A DNA stretch of 64,000 nucleotides from JAVBME01 sp031552765 (lineage in GTDB: Bacteria > Bacillota > Negativicutes > Acidaminococcales > JAISLQ01): NCBI GenBank assembly GCA_031552765.1, contig JAVBME010000006.1, positions 1 to 64,000 on the forward strand, written 5' to 3'. The position numbers and the translations under genes were made by a program. The notes under the pieces were generated by a model. The model was not told the DNA's origin, ran no database searches, and saw only the letters and a list, made by a program, of their open reading frames with translations. Shown in pieces: positions 8,295 to 17,200 of this stretch (positions are counted from its first letter, which is position 1; every line of letters begins with the position of its first letter).

Positions 8295-8735
8295 ATGCCG
8301 AAGATAGACGGGATACTCGAAACCATGCGCGCGGGGGGGCTGAGGATAACGCCGCAGAGGCGGCTGATCATCAGTTACATATTAAAGACAAAAGGCGCGG
8401 TGAGCGCACAGCAGTTGTGGGAAGATGTGCGTATCCAGCAGCCTGACGTGAGTATGGACACTATTTACAGGAACCTCAGCTCCCTTTGCGAGCTGGGCGT
8501 ACTGTGCCGCGTGGACAAATTGGGCAAGGGCAGCGAATATGAATTTGTCGCCGGGCGGCATGTGCACTATATGACTTGCACTGATTGCGGCAGGCGGGAA
8601 GTGTTCGACGGATGCGCGGTAGACGCCGAGGCGCTCGGCAGGGAAAAGCTGAAAGGCTTCCGCCTGACCGGGCATAAACTGGATCTTTATGGTTTATGTG
8701 AAAAATGTGATAAGAAAGGATTGGCAGAAAAATGA
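8295..8735 (+). CDS. zur: Fur-family metalloregulator, probably Zur
   Basis: A 146-residue Fur-family repressor. The winged helix contains ITPQRRLIISYI and the recognition region DTIYRNLSSL. The dimerisation domain has CTDCGR and CEKCDK, two CxxC pairs that form the structural zinc site, and HVHYMTC. Its position as first gene of znuACB makes zinc (Zur) the likely effector. An open frame extends far upstream, but TGGAGG at 8284-8289 supports ATG 8295 (or 8292). The stop overlaps znuA as ATGA. Autorepression is suggested by the inverted repeat after the promoter. Confidence 0.88.
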   Translation: MPKIDGILETMRAGGLRITPQRRLIISYILKTKGAVSAQQLWEDVRIQQPDVSMDTIYRNLSSLCELGVLCRVDKLGKGSEYEFVAGRHVHYMTCTDCGRREVFDGCAVDAEALGREKLKGFRLTGHKLDLYGLCEKCDKKGLAEK

Positions 8736-9655
8736 AAAGATTGTTTTTGGCGTTTCTCTTGTTACCGCTCGTCCTTTCCGGTTGCGGCGGGGAAAAAGCG
8801 GCGGTGGATAAAAAAATACAGGTTGTGGCAAGCATATACCCTATGGCGGAATTTGCCCGTGCGGTAGGCGGGGACAAAGTAACTGTGGACACCCTCGTGC
8901 CGGCCGGCACGGAAGCGCACGACTGGCAGCCGGCGGCTAGCGACTTGAAAAAGATACAGGCTTCTTCTTTATTTATCTATAACGGAGCAGGTATGGAGCC
9001 ATGGGCGGCCAAGGTGCTGGACAGCCTGGGCAAAGATAAAGTCCATGCACTTGAGGCGGGCAAGGGGCTTTTTATACAGGCGGAAGAAGGCGGCCATGAG
9101 AGCCATTCTGATCATGGGGAATCGCCTGACGGCAGGCTTGATCCTCATGTATGGCTGGACCCGGTGCTGGCGGTAAAACAGGTGGAGGCGGTGCGTGACG
9201 CGCTTACAAAGATAGACGGAAAAAATAGCGAACTTTATCAAAGCAACGCGCAAAAATATATAAAAGAACTGGAAAAAATCAACAGGGAATATGAGAAACT
9301 AGCTGCCCGCACCAAGGGAAAAGAGTTCGTTACTATGCATGCGGCGTTTGGCTATCTGGCCAAACGGTATGGCTGGCAGCAACTAGCTTTGATGGGTATC
9401 GACCCGCACGCTGAGCCGACGCCTGCTTCATTGGCCATTCTGAGCAAAACGGTAAAGGGAAAAAACATCCGCTACCTTTTCTCCGAACCACAGATAAGCG
9501 ACAAGACTATGCAGGAAGTAGCCAGGCAGACCGGGGCCCAGGTGCTGGTGCTTGACCCGCTGGAGACGCCGACCCCCGGTGGCGGCGGTTACTTGGCCGG
9601 TATGGAAAAAAACAGACAGCAACTGGCAAAAGCTTTGGCTGGTGATGATAAATGA
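8732..9655 (+). CDS. znuA: Zinc ABC transporter substrate-binding lipoprotein
   Basis: This 307-residue protein has a lipoprotein signal with lipobox LSGC. It follows the cluster A-I/TroA-ZnuA pattern: ligands in DPHVWLDP, HAAFGYL and the C-terminal segment, plus a short His-rich loop (GGHESHSDHG) characteristic of zinc rather than manganese binders. It captures zinc outside the membrane and delivers it to ZnuB. It is translationally coupled to zur upstream and znuC downstream (4-bp overlaps). Confidence 0.93.
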   Translation: MKRLFLAFLLLPLVLSGCGGEKAAVDKKIQVVASIYPMAEFARAVGGDKVTVDTLVPAGTEAHDWQPAASDLKKIQASSLFIYNGAGMEPWAAKVLDSLGKDKVHALEAGKGLFIQAEEGGHESHSDHGESPDGRLDPHVWLDPVLAVKQVEAVRDALTKIDGKNSELYQSNAQKYIKELEKINREYEKLAARTKGKEFVTMHAAFGYLAKRYGWQQLALMGIDPHAEPTPASLAILSKTVKGKNIRYLFSEPQISDKTMQEVARQTGAQVLVLDPLETPTPGGGGYLAGMEKNRQQLAKALAGDDK

Positions 9656-10398
9656 TAAAAGTAGAAAATCTGGGATTTGCTTTTTCTGACGCCTGGCTGT
9701 TCAGAGGGATCACCTTGGAAGTTTTCCAAGGTGATTTTGTCGCTGTGGTCGGGCCCAATGGCAGCGGTAAAAGCACTTTTTTGCGTCTTTTGCTTCGCCA
9801 GCTTACGCCGTCGGAGGGCGGGATAAGCCTTTATGGCGTGCCGGCCCCATCCTTCCGGGACTGGCAGAAGATAGGCTATGTGGCGCAAAATCCCGCCCGC
9901 CAGCAAAAATATTTTCCGGCTACAGTACGAGAAGTCGTGAGCATGGGCCTTCTGTCGGGCAAGAACATCTTCTCGCCTTGTATCGGCGACAAAGAAAAAG
10001 AAGAGGTAAGGCGGCAACTGGAACTGGTGGATATGTGGGAAGCGCGCGACCGTTTGATCGGTCAGCTTTCCGGCGGCCAGCAGCAAAGGGTATTTATCGC
10101 CAAGGCGTTGGCAGGCTGCGCGGAGCTGCTGCTTTTGGACGAGCCGGCCAGCGGCATAGACGCCGACGCTAAAAAAGATTTATATGAAATACTCAGCCGC
10201 TTAAACAGGGAAAAAGGCATTACCATAATGATGGTTTCGCACGATATGGAGCTGGCCGCGCAGGCGGCCAACAAGGCTCTGTGCATGGAAACATCGGATA
10301 ACTATTATTGGGGAGAGTCTTCGCATATTCTTTTGCACAAGCATGACAGCGGCTACTACTATACAGGCGGAGGGCTCGGCTATGCCGGAAATGTTTGA
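9652..10398 (+). CDS. znuC: Zinc ABC transporter ATP-binding protein
   Basis: A 248-residue ABC ATPase with Walker A GPNGSGKST, signature LSGGQQQR, Walker B LLLLDEPASGID and H-loop MVSHD. It powers zinc uptake through ZnuB. The coding sequence includes a perfect 12-bp inverted repeat (9709-9735) near its start. The C-terminus overlaps znuB by 17 bp. Confidence 0.95.
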   Translation: MIKVENLGFAFSDAWLFRGITLEVFQGDFVAVVGPNGSGKSTFLRLLLRQLTPSEGGISLYGVPAPSFRDWQKIGYVAQNPARQQKYFPATVREVVSMGLLSGKNIFSPCIGDKEKEEVRRQLELVDMWEARDRLIGQLSGGQQQRVFIAKALAGCAELLLLDEPASGIDADAKKDLYEILSRLNREKGITIMMVSHDMELAAQAANKALCMETSDNYYWGESSHILLHKHDSGYYYTGGGLGYAGNV

Positions 10399-11203
10399 GT
10401 TTGATTTTATGCGGCGGGCCTTTTTGGCAGGCCTTCTCATAGCGGTCATCTGTCCGGTGATGGGGACTTTTCTCGTAGTGCGCCGCCAGTCGCTTATCGG
10501 CGACGGGCTGGGCCATATCGCCTTTGCCGGGGTATCGGCCGGCTGGTTGCTGGGCTTTCAGCCGGTGCTGAGCGCGGCGCTGTTTACCGTACTGGGGGCT
10601 GTCGCTATTGAAAAAGTGCGCAGTTTGCGCTCGGAATTCAGCGATATGGTGCTGGCGATATTTTTTTATACCGGCATGGCGCTGGCGGTGGTGCTGTCGA
10701 GTATGAAAGGCAGCGGCGGGGTAGACCTTTTGAGTTTTCTCTTTGGCAGCATAGTCACTGTCAGTATGGAGGAGGTCTGTATAGTATCCGGCATCGGACT
10801 TTTTACTATTTTTGCGATCGGACTGTTTTACCGGCAGCTTATCTACCTGTCTTTTGACGAAAATGCGGCGACGGTGAGCGGTTTGCCTGTAGCCAGGCTG
10901 AATCTTTTATTGTCTGTTCTTACTGCGCTGACCATAGCTGTGTCCATGCGTATTGTCGGTCTTCTTTTGGTATCGGCGATGATGGTCATCCCGGTGGCTT
11001 GCGCTTTGCCCTGGCGGCGGGGTTTTACTGCTACTATGCTGCTGGCGGTAGCGGCGGCCGTGGCGGCGGTTTTGGCCGGGCTCACCCTGTCTTTTTACGC
11101 GGATCTGGCGCCCGGTGGGGCTATCGTCCTGGTGGCGGCGCTTTTGTTTGTGGCGTCCGAGACGGCGGCTTTTTCCTGCCGGCGGGCAAGCAGGCCGTCT
11201 TGA
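10382..11203 (+). CDS. znuB: Zinc ABC transporter permease
   Basis: A 273-residue ABC-3 family permease with about eight membrane helices. MGTFLVVRRQSLIGDGLGH is the typical family N-terminal block and the central helix contains GLLLVSAMMVIP. ATG 10382 follows GGAGGG; a longer frame from 10343 would overlap znuC more and lacks a ribosome binding site. It is the last gene of the zinc operon. No clear intrinsic terminator follows. Confidence 0.93.
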   Translation: MPEMFEFDFMRRAFLAGLLIAVICPVMGTFLVVRRQSLIGDGLGHIAFAGVSAGWLLGFQPVLSAALFTVLGAVAIEKVRSLRSEFSDMVLAIFFYTGMALAVVLSSMKGSGGVDLLSFLFGSIVTVSMEEVCIVSGIGLFTIFAIGLFYRQLIYLSFDENAATVSGLPVARLNLLLSVLTALTIAVSMRIVGLLLVSAMMVIPVACALPWRRGFTATMLLAVAAAVAAVLAGLTLSFYADLAPGGAIVLVAALLFVASETAAFSCRRASRPS

Positions 11204-11313
11204 GCGACGGGATCAAATATTTGTTTTAAAGAGGATTTTACATGGTTTTGCTCGAATACCAACAAGTATATCGTGTATAAACAGTTTGGGGGATATCTTG
11301 GGGAGGGATGCTT

Positions 11314-12423
11314 ATGAAGAGCAAGGTGTACGCGGCTTATATGCACGACGGGGAAAAGCGTCGCAGCAACCAGCAAAAAATCAGCCAACTATTTACAGCG
11401 GCCGGTTTTGACAAGTTAGTCGCCAAAGGGGACATGGCGGCGATAAAGCTGCACGTCGGGGAGGCCGGGCTTGATACTTACGTCAACCCGATATTTTTGC
11501 GCCCGCTGGTCGAACATATACAAAAAGCAGGCGGTGAGCCGTTTTTGACGGATACCAATACCCTGTATTCCGGTTCGCGGCACAACTCGGTCAGCCATAT
11601 AAAGACGGCTATAGCGCACGGCTTTGGCAGTGAAGTGACCGGCGCGCCGTTTATTGTGGCGGACGGGTTAAAGGGGGAAAATTACCGGCGGGTGAAGATC
11701 GGCCTTAAACACTTTGATACGGCGGCTATTGCCAACGATATCCTGGCGGCCGATTTTATGCTGGCGTTCAGCCATTTTAAAGGGCACGAACTGGCCGGCT
11801 TCGGCGGGGCGATAAAGAACCTGGCTATGGGCTGCGCGCCGCCGGTAGGCAAGAAAGAGCAGCACCAGATAAAGCTGAGGATAGGAAAAACCAAGTGCAT
11901 TAGCTGCGGCAAGTGCATCGCGGTTTGCCCGGAAAGCGCGATAGCTTTCAACCCGGAAAAGAAGGCTGAAATAAACCAGGTGAAATGCATCGGCTGCGGC
12001 GAATGCATGACTGTATGCCCGGTAAAAACCATAGCGCTCGACTGGCGCACGGATATCCGGGAATTTTTGGAGCGCATGGTTGAATACGCGCATGCTTCTT
12101 TGCAGGGCAAGGAAGGAAAATGCGCCTTCATCACTCTGGTGGCGGCGGTCACGCCCTATTGCGACTGTGTGCCCTGGAGCGACGCGCCGCTGGTAACGGA
12201 CGTGGGCTTTTTGGCCTCCACCGACCCGGTGGCCATAGACCAGGCGGCGCTCGACCTGGTGAACAGCCAGGCGGGTCTTGCGGCTTCCGAACTAGGCCGG
12301 CATGTGCCGGCAGGGGAGGATAAATTTTTGGCCCTGCGCCCGCAGGTAGACGGGCGGCATGCGCTCGAATATGCGGAAAAGATCGGCATGGGCAGCAGGG
12401 AATATGAACTAGTGAAGATATAA
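11314..12423 (+). CDS. DUF362 protein with two [4Fe-4S] ferredoxin clusters
   Basis: The 369-residue protein begins with a DUF362 domain (about residues 1-185 and continuing after the insert). It contains two ferredoxin motifs, CISCGKCIAVCPE and CIGCGECMTVCPV, near residues 195-235. Such proteins are common in anaerobes; their partner and reaction are unknown. No signal peptide is present. GGGGAGG sits 6 nt before ATG 11314, favoured over ATG 11308. It is separated from znuB by 110 bp and followed by its own terminator, so it is probably monocistronic. Confidence 0.88.
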   Translation: MKSKVYAAYMHDGEKRRSNQQKISQLFTAAGFDKLVAKGDMAAIKLHVGEAGLDTYVNPIFLRPLVEHIQKAGGEPFLTDTNTLYSGSRHNSVSHIKTAIAHGFGSEVTGAPFIVADGLKGENYRRVKIGLKHFDTAAIANDILAADFMLAFSHFKGHELAGFGGAIKNLAMGCAPPVGKKEQHQIKLRIGKTKCISCGKCIAVCPESAIAFNPEKKAEINQVKCIGCGECMTVCPVKTIALDWRTDIREFLERMVEYAHASLQGKEGKCAFITLVAAVTPYCDCVPWSDAPLVTDVGFLASTDPVAIDQAALDLVNSQAGLAASELGRHVPAGEDKFLALRPQVDGRHALEYAEKIGMGSREYELVKI

Positions 12424-12437
12424 ACGGATGATAGCTG

Positions 12438-12463
12438 AAAAGCCCTGGTTTGCCAGGGTTTTT
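12438..12463 (+). terminator. Intrinsic terminator
   Basis: Stem CCCTGG/CCAGGG extended by flanking A:T pairs, loop TTTG, then TTTTT. It ends the DUF362 transcript. Confidence 0.88.
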
Positions 12464-12483
12464 CAGTATTCGGAGCTAATGTG

Positions 12484-13347
12484 ATGAAAGATGTTTTGCA
12501 GGTCGAGGGCAGAAAAAAAGCGGTGCTGTTTTTGGTTGTGGCAGCGCTTCTTTGGAGTACAGGCGGCATGTTTATAAAATATATACAATGGCCGGCCATG
12601 GCTATAGTGGGCGCGCGCAGCCTCTTAGCAGCCGCTACGGTAGCCGTTTTGGCGCCCCAGAGCAGGCGCTTTGACGGCGGCCTGCTGGTCTGGCTGGGCG
12701 GGCTGTTTTACGCCGGCATGGTGATGACGCTGGTGATTGCCACCAAGCTGACTACCTCGGCTAACGCTATCTTCCTCCAGTATACGGCGCCTATCTATGT
12801 GGCGCTCCTTTCAGCCTGGCTGTTGAAAGAACCGGTAAAGAAAAAAGACTGGCTGGTCATAATGTTTACCGCTTTTGGCATGGCGCTGTTTTTTCTGGGC
12901 AATTTTTCGTTTGACAGTATGCTGGGCAATGCCAGCGGCATAGCCAGCGGCGTTTGTTTTGCTCTCTTTGTCATATCGCTACGTTATATAAAGACAGCCG
13001 AACCTAATACGATAGCGCTTATCGGCAACCTCTTGGCCTTTCTGTTCAGCCTGCCCTTTTGGGAAGCGCCCTGGCCGGGCGTTTACGGCTGGTTGGCTTT
13101 GTGTTATTTAGGTATATTCCAGTTGGGGCTGTCCTATGTGCTCTATAGCAGGGCGGTCGCCCATGTGAGCGCTCTCGAGGGGGTCATCATACCTGTGCTT
13201 GAGCCAATACTCAATCCGGTCTGGGTGTTTTTCTTCATCGGTGAACAGCCGTCCCGGTGGGCGATGTGCGGCGCGCTTATCGTGGTCAGTGTGGTGACTG
13301 TTTACTGCTGGCAAAAGGCTGGTGAAAAACAGGACGCCGCCTGTTAG
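12484..13347 (+). CDS. EamA/DMT-family transporter
   Basis: A 287-residue membrane protein with two EamA repeats and about ten helices. The N-terminal LLWSTGGMFIKYI and the C-terminal LEPILNPVWVFFFIGE are characteristic of the family. It is only distantly similar to the transporter at 2.5 kb. ATG 12484 (CGGAG 8 nt upstream) is preferred over the GTG just before it. Substrate unknown. It stands alone between a terminator and the repeat-rich spacer. Confidence 0.86.
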   Translation: MKDVLQVEGRKKAVLFLVVAALLWSTGGMFIKYIQWPAMAIVGARSLLAAATVAVLAPQSRRFDGGLLVWLGGLFYAGMVMTLVIATKLTTSANAIFLQYTAPIYVALLSAWLLKEPVKKKDWLVIMFTAFGMALFFLGNFSFDSMLGNASGIASGVCFALFVISLRYIKTAEPNTIALIGNLLAFLFSLPFWEAPWPGVYGWLALCYLGIFQLGLSYVLYSRAVAHVSALEGVIIPVLEPILNPVWVFFFIGEQPSRWAMCGALIVVSVVTVYCWQKAGEKQDAAC

Positions 13348-13499
13348 GAAGGCTAGGAAGTAGACATAAGTACTTGTTTGGTGTTTTTATAAGTTGTTTT
13401 TGTATTATACTCATCTCTTGCCTTTGTGTCACCCTCCGAGTATTCACATCTGTACGCGGTTTTGTCTACGCCAAAACTGCTACAGCTACGTAAAGTCCA

Positions 13500-14040
13500 A
13501 CTAAGGCATTTTATCCCACTGCCTGCTGTGATTCTTTATGTATAGCTCTGCTTGGTTGCTACGCTTCAGGCTAAGAGCCGCTAATCTGTCTGCTGGAGAA
13601 GTCAAACTCGTTTGTTTGCCTGTCGCGATTAAAATCGCTCCGTCAAACCGCACTCAAACAAGTTCCTTTTCTGGCGCAGCCAGGAAAGCGGCTCTAGACG
13701 CCTTGCGCAAGGCAACCGCAGCAAGCGCTATACCGCGCCATAAAAGAACGAAAGAAATTCTGTATCTCTCGTCGTTCCTATAAGACACGGTATCGTGCCA
13801 GCCGAAATGCATGACGGAGCGTGGGTTGAATTGGTTGCCGGGCTGCGCCTGCAAAGGCAACTGTTTGAGCGAAATTTGAAGGAGTATTTGCAACGCACAA
13901 ATGAGCGAGTTTAACTTTGCCAGCAGGCTGGCTTAACAATTCCCCACGTGGAGTAGGCACTCGGGGGCACTATACATAAAAAAGATATGTCGCGTTGCTG
14001 GAAACGGCAGGCAGTCGGACTTACTCTAAAGCGGGAGATG
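13500..14040. repeat. Two diverged, inverted copies of an unknown repeat
   Basis: The 800-bp gap between the transporter and dapL has no credible gene but holds two head-to-head related sequences. Copy A runs on the minus strand: 13680-13588, then 13545-13515. Copy B runs on the plus strand: 13842-13928, then 13970-14020. Both contain, in order, GCTGCGCC, TTGTTTGAG or CTGTTTGAG, a GGAG stretch, CGAGTTT(G/A)ACTT, CCAGCAG and CTATACATAAA. Translated fragments also align (GEVKL / GKVKL and SGAARKA / AGAARQP). A near-palindrome GACACGGTATCGTGCC (13786-13801) lies near the centre of symmetry. Confidence 0.7.
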
Positions 14041-14120
14041 GTGAATAATACTGGTGGAACCTAATATGATGCAGGGTTAGGAGGATAATCCCGAAAACTG
14101 TAGCCTTACTACACATAAAC

Positions 14121-14145
14121 ACAAAAGCCGCCCAAGAGGGCGGCT
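14121..14145 (-). terminator. Intrinsic terminator of dapL
   Basis: On the minus strand, AGCCGCCC pairs with GGGCGGCT around a 4-nt loop, followed by TTTTGTG. Confidence 0.88.
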
Positions 14146-14149
14146 GTGC

Positions 14150-15382
14150 CTAAAATTTCAAACTGTTTTTGATCCTCTCCACTGCTTCTTTGGTCTTTTG
14201 CGCATCGCCAAAGGCGGTGAGGCGGAAGTATTCCCTGCCGGAAGGGCCAAAGCCCGCGCCGGGGGTGCCTACGACATGCGACTGTTTCAAAAGCTGGTCG
14301 AAAAAGTCCCATGAGTCCATGTCTTTTGGCGTTTTCAGCCATATGTAGGGGGCGTTTATGCCGCCGTATACTTCAAGGTCAAGTGTGGACAGTCCTTCGC
14401 GGATGGCGCGGGCGTTGTCCATGTAGTAATCGATGGTTTTTCTTATTTCCGCCTGGCCTTCTTCGCTGTAAACCGCTTCGGCGGCGCGCTGGATGATGTA
14501 GGGAACGCCGTTGAACTTGGTGCACTGGCGGCGGTTCCACAGGTCGTTCAGCCGCACTTTTTGCCCAGCGCCTTTAGCTAGGACTTTTTTCGGTACGACA
14601 GTATAGGCGCAGCGGGTACCGGTAAAACCTGCTGTTTTGGAAAAAGAACGAAATTCGATAGCGACTTCCCGGGCGCCGGGTATTTCGTAAATGCTGTGCG
14701 GGATGTCTTTTTCCGTGATATAGGCCTCGTAAGCCGAGTCGTAGAGTATGACGCACTCATTTTTGCGGGCGTAGTCCACCCATTTTTTCAGCTGTTTTTT
14801 GTTTAAGGCCATGCCGGTAGGGTTATTGGGCGAGCAAAGGTAGATGATGTCCACCCGTTTGTCCGGCAGTTTGGGGCAGAAATTGTTGTCGGCAGTACAG
14901 GGCAGGTAGACTATTTCTTCAAACAGGCCGCTTTTTTTGTACTTGCCGGTGCGGCCGGCCATGACGTTGGTATCGAGATACACAGGGTAGACCGGGTCGG
15001 TTATCGCTACTATAGAGTTTTTGGCAAATATTTCCTGAATGTTGCCGACGTCGCTTTTAGAGCCGTCGCTGACGAATACTTCGTCAGTTTCGATGTGTAT
15101 GCCGCGTGAGGCGTAATCGCCCTTGATGATGGCTTCGATGAGAAAGTCATAGCCTTGTTCCGGGCCGTAGCCGCGAAATGTCTCTTTGGCAGCCATTTCG
15201 TCGGTGGCTTTATGCAGGGCCATGATGACGGAAGGGGGGAGCGGTTGGGTAACGTCGCCGATGCCGAGGCTGATGATGTCGGCGGCAGGGTTTTTCTCTT
15301 TGAATTTTACCGCGCGTCTTTTTGTCTCGGCAAACAGGTAGCTTCCGGGCAGTTTTAGGTAGTTCTCGTTTATTTTCGCCAT
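14150..15382 (-). CDS. dapL: LL-diaminopimelate aminotransferase
   Basis: The 410-residue fold-type I aminotransferase shows the DapL signature LGIGDVTQPLP near residue 40, the PLP-binding SFSKTAGFTGTRC, and CSPNNPTGMAL. DapL converts tetrahydrodipicolinate directly to LL-diaminopimelate for lysine and peptidoglycan synthesis, bypassing succinylated or acetylated intermediates. This route is frequent in anaerobic Bacillota and bacteria with meso-DAP walls. AGGAGG lies 7 nt before the ATG. Single-gene transcript, terminator directly downstream. Confidence 0.95.
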   Translation of the reverse strand: MAKINENYLKLPGSYLFAETKRRAVKFKEKNPAADIISLGIGDVTQPLPPSVIMALHKATDEMAAKETFRGYGPEQGYDFLIEAIIKGDYASRGIHIETDEVFVSDGSKSDVGNIQEIFAKNSIVAITDPVYPVYLDTNVMAGRTGKYKKSGLFEEIVYLPCTADNNFCPKLPDKRVDIIYLCSPNNPTGMALNKKQLKKWVDYARKNECVILYDSAYEAYITEKDIPHSIYEIPGAREVAIEFRSFSKTAGFTGTRCAYTVVPKKVLAKGAGQKVRLNDLWNRRQCTKFNGVPYIIQRAAEAVYSEEGQAEIRKTIDYYMDNARAIREGLSTLDLEVYGGINAPYIWLKTPKDMDSWDFFDQLLKQSHVVGTPGAGFGPSGREYFRLTAFGDAQKTKEAVERIKNSLKF

Positions 15383-15490
15383 GAACGGCCCTCCTTCATT
15401 TTAGTGGGATTTTCCGCTTAAATTTATATAAGCGCTATATTAATATTATAATAAGATGTGTATTATGACAACAGATAGGAGGTTAGTATT

Positions 15491-17095
15491 TTGTTAAAAC
15501 TCATTGGTAAAATCATCTTTTGCGCTTGCCTGGCGTTTTATTTCCCCGCCGCGGGCGAAGCGAAAAAAATCCTGTTTGTCCCCATGGACGACCGGCCGGT
15601 ATGTTTTGAATACACTGTGGATACTTTGAAAGCGGCCGGCTGGGAGGTAGTGACGCCGCCGCAGGAATTTATCGCCTCGCGCTACCGGATGGGCGAGCCG
15701 GATAAAATGATGGACTGGCTGGAAAAAGAGGCCCCGACTGCTGACGCTGCGGTCGTGTCTACAGACGCTCTTATTTACGGTGGGCTGGTAGCCTCCCGCA
15801 CGCATGAATACAGCGCGGAAGTTTTGCAGGAGCGCGCCGGGCGGTTGGCCGGCCTAAAGGCCAAGCAGCTTGATTTACGGCTGTATGCTTTTTCCACTAT
15901 AATGAGGACGCCCCGGGCCTCGAGCGGCGGCGTAGAGCCGTCTTATTACGAAAAATGGGGGCCGGATATTTTTCGCTGGAGCGCTCTGACCGACAAAGCG
16001 GAAGTGGAAGGGCTGAAGAAGAAAGAGCAGGCGGAACTTGATGCTTTGACCAACAAGCTGCCCAAAGACATAATGGTCGACTGGCTGGACAGGCGGCAGA
16101 AAAACTGGACGATAAACGAATACTTGGTAAACAGTATGAAACAAGGCTCTTTTAATTATTTTGTCATGGGCAAAGACGACACTGCCCCCCATTCCCAGTC
16201 GCACCGCGAAGCCAGGCTGCTGGAGAAGGCAACTGAAAGCAAAAACTTGTACAATTATAAAATGTTTGTCGGCGCCGACCAATTGGGGCTGATACTTTTG
16301 AATCGCGCGGTCAACGACCAACTGCTGGCTACTCCTTATGTAGCGGTAAAATACGCAAAAGGCATTGGCGCCAAGATGGTGCCGGGCTATGAAGACGGGC
16401 CGGTAGGCAAGGCGATAGAGGCGCACATCTATGCGTCAGGCGCTTTGCCGGCCAGAAAGTATTCCGAGGGCAGCCTCTTTCTTTTCGTCAATACCCCTTA
16501 TAAAGGCTCCAGCAAGGAAGCGGGCAGCCCGCTCAATGTTTACCAGCCGGACGCCAATACTGCTCTTTTTCTCAAAGAGGTAAAAACCGCTGTAGATAGT
16601 GGCAAAAAGGTCGCCGTGGCGGATATCGTTTTTTCCAACGGATCGTCCAATTCTTTGGTGGCAGGATTGTTTGCAGATAAGACAGCTTACCGCCTGGCCT
16701 CTTACGCCGGCTGGAACACGGCGAGCAATACCATAGGCTATGCCCTGGGGCAGGGGATGCTGTCGCTATATATCGGAAAAGCCGACCATGACAGGCTGCT
16801 TACCGTGCGCTATCTCGACGAGTGGGCCTACCAGGCCAATGTACGGGGCGAAATGTACAAAGAAGTGCTGGCCGTCTGGAATATAAGCGGCGTCCAACTC
16901 GACGGCGACCGGCAGTATATAGAAGGGCGGGCGCTGGATAAAATAACCGCCCTGGCCGGAAAATACCTGGATAAAAGTCATTTAGAAGGCCTGCGGGTGC
17001 AAATGCCCTGGAATAGGATGTTCGAGGCCAGGATATACTTTGCGCCGGATACGGGCGGGACGATGGAGACATCGTCCCCTACGGGTACGCAATAA
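15491..17095 (+). CDS. Secreted DUF4127 family protein
   Basis: This 534-residue protein starts with a Sec signal peptide (about 22 residues ending near AAGEA). It then follows the DUF4127 pattern: VPMDDRPV, STDALIYGGLVASR, FSTIMRTPRASS, VMGKDDTAPHSQ and DIVFSNGSSN. Function of the family is not established. The conserved Asp- and Asn-rich motifs look like a hydrolase or glycan-acting active site (inference). The start is TTG with AGGAGG 7 nt upstream. Transcribed away from dapL, with a weak TATAAT at 15447-15452. Confidence 0.85.
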   Translation: MLKLIGKIIFCACLAFYFPAAGEAKKILFVPMDDRPVCFEYTVDTLKAAGWEVVTPPQEFIASRYRMGEPDKMMDWLEKEAPTADAAVVSTDALIYGGLVASRTHEYSAEVLQERAGRLAGLKAKQLDLRLYAFSTIMRTPRASSGGVEPSYYEKWGPDIFRWSALTDKAEVEGLKKKEQAELDALTNKLPKDIMVDWLDRRQKNWTINEYLVNSMKQGSFNYFVMGKDDTAPHSQSHREARLLEKATESKNLYNYKMFVGADQLGLILLNRAVNDQLLATPYVAVKYAKGIGAKMVPGYEDGPVGKAIEAHIYASGALPARKYSEGSLFLFVNTPYKGSSKEAGSPLNVYQPDANTALFLKEVKTAVDSGKKVAVADIVFSNGSSNSLVAGLFADKTAYRLASYAGWNTASNTIGYALGQGMLSLYIGKADHDRLLTVRYLDEWAYQANVRGEMYKEVLAVWNISGVQLDGDRQYIEGRALDKITALAGKYLDKSHLEGLRVQMPWNRMFEARIYFAPDTGGTMETSSPTGTQ

Positions 17096-17164
17096 TTTAT
17101 GGGTTTTTCGGGGTTTGGTGGTTATTAGGGACACACAATATGCGCCCGATGGTGTGGCGCAAAT

Positions 17165-17200
17165 AAAACAACAAGCCTGCTTATGCAGGCTTGTTGTTTT
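17165..17200. terminator. Bidirectional terminator
   Basis: Perfect 16-bp stem (AACAACAAGCCTGC core) with a TTAT loop and A/T-runs on both sides, between converging genes. It overlaps the stop codon of the thioesterase gene. Confidence 0.92.

Noticed and set aside
13538..13960. Two 60-81 codon frames in the repeat region
   Set aside because: They translate the inverted repeat copies and have no ribosome binding sites; the homology is explained by the repeat itself.
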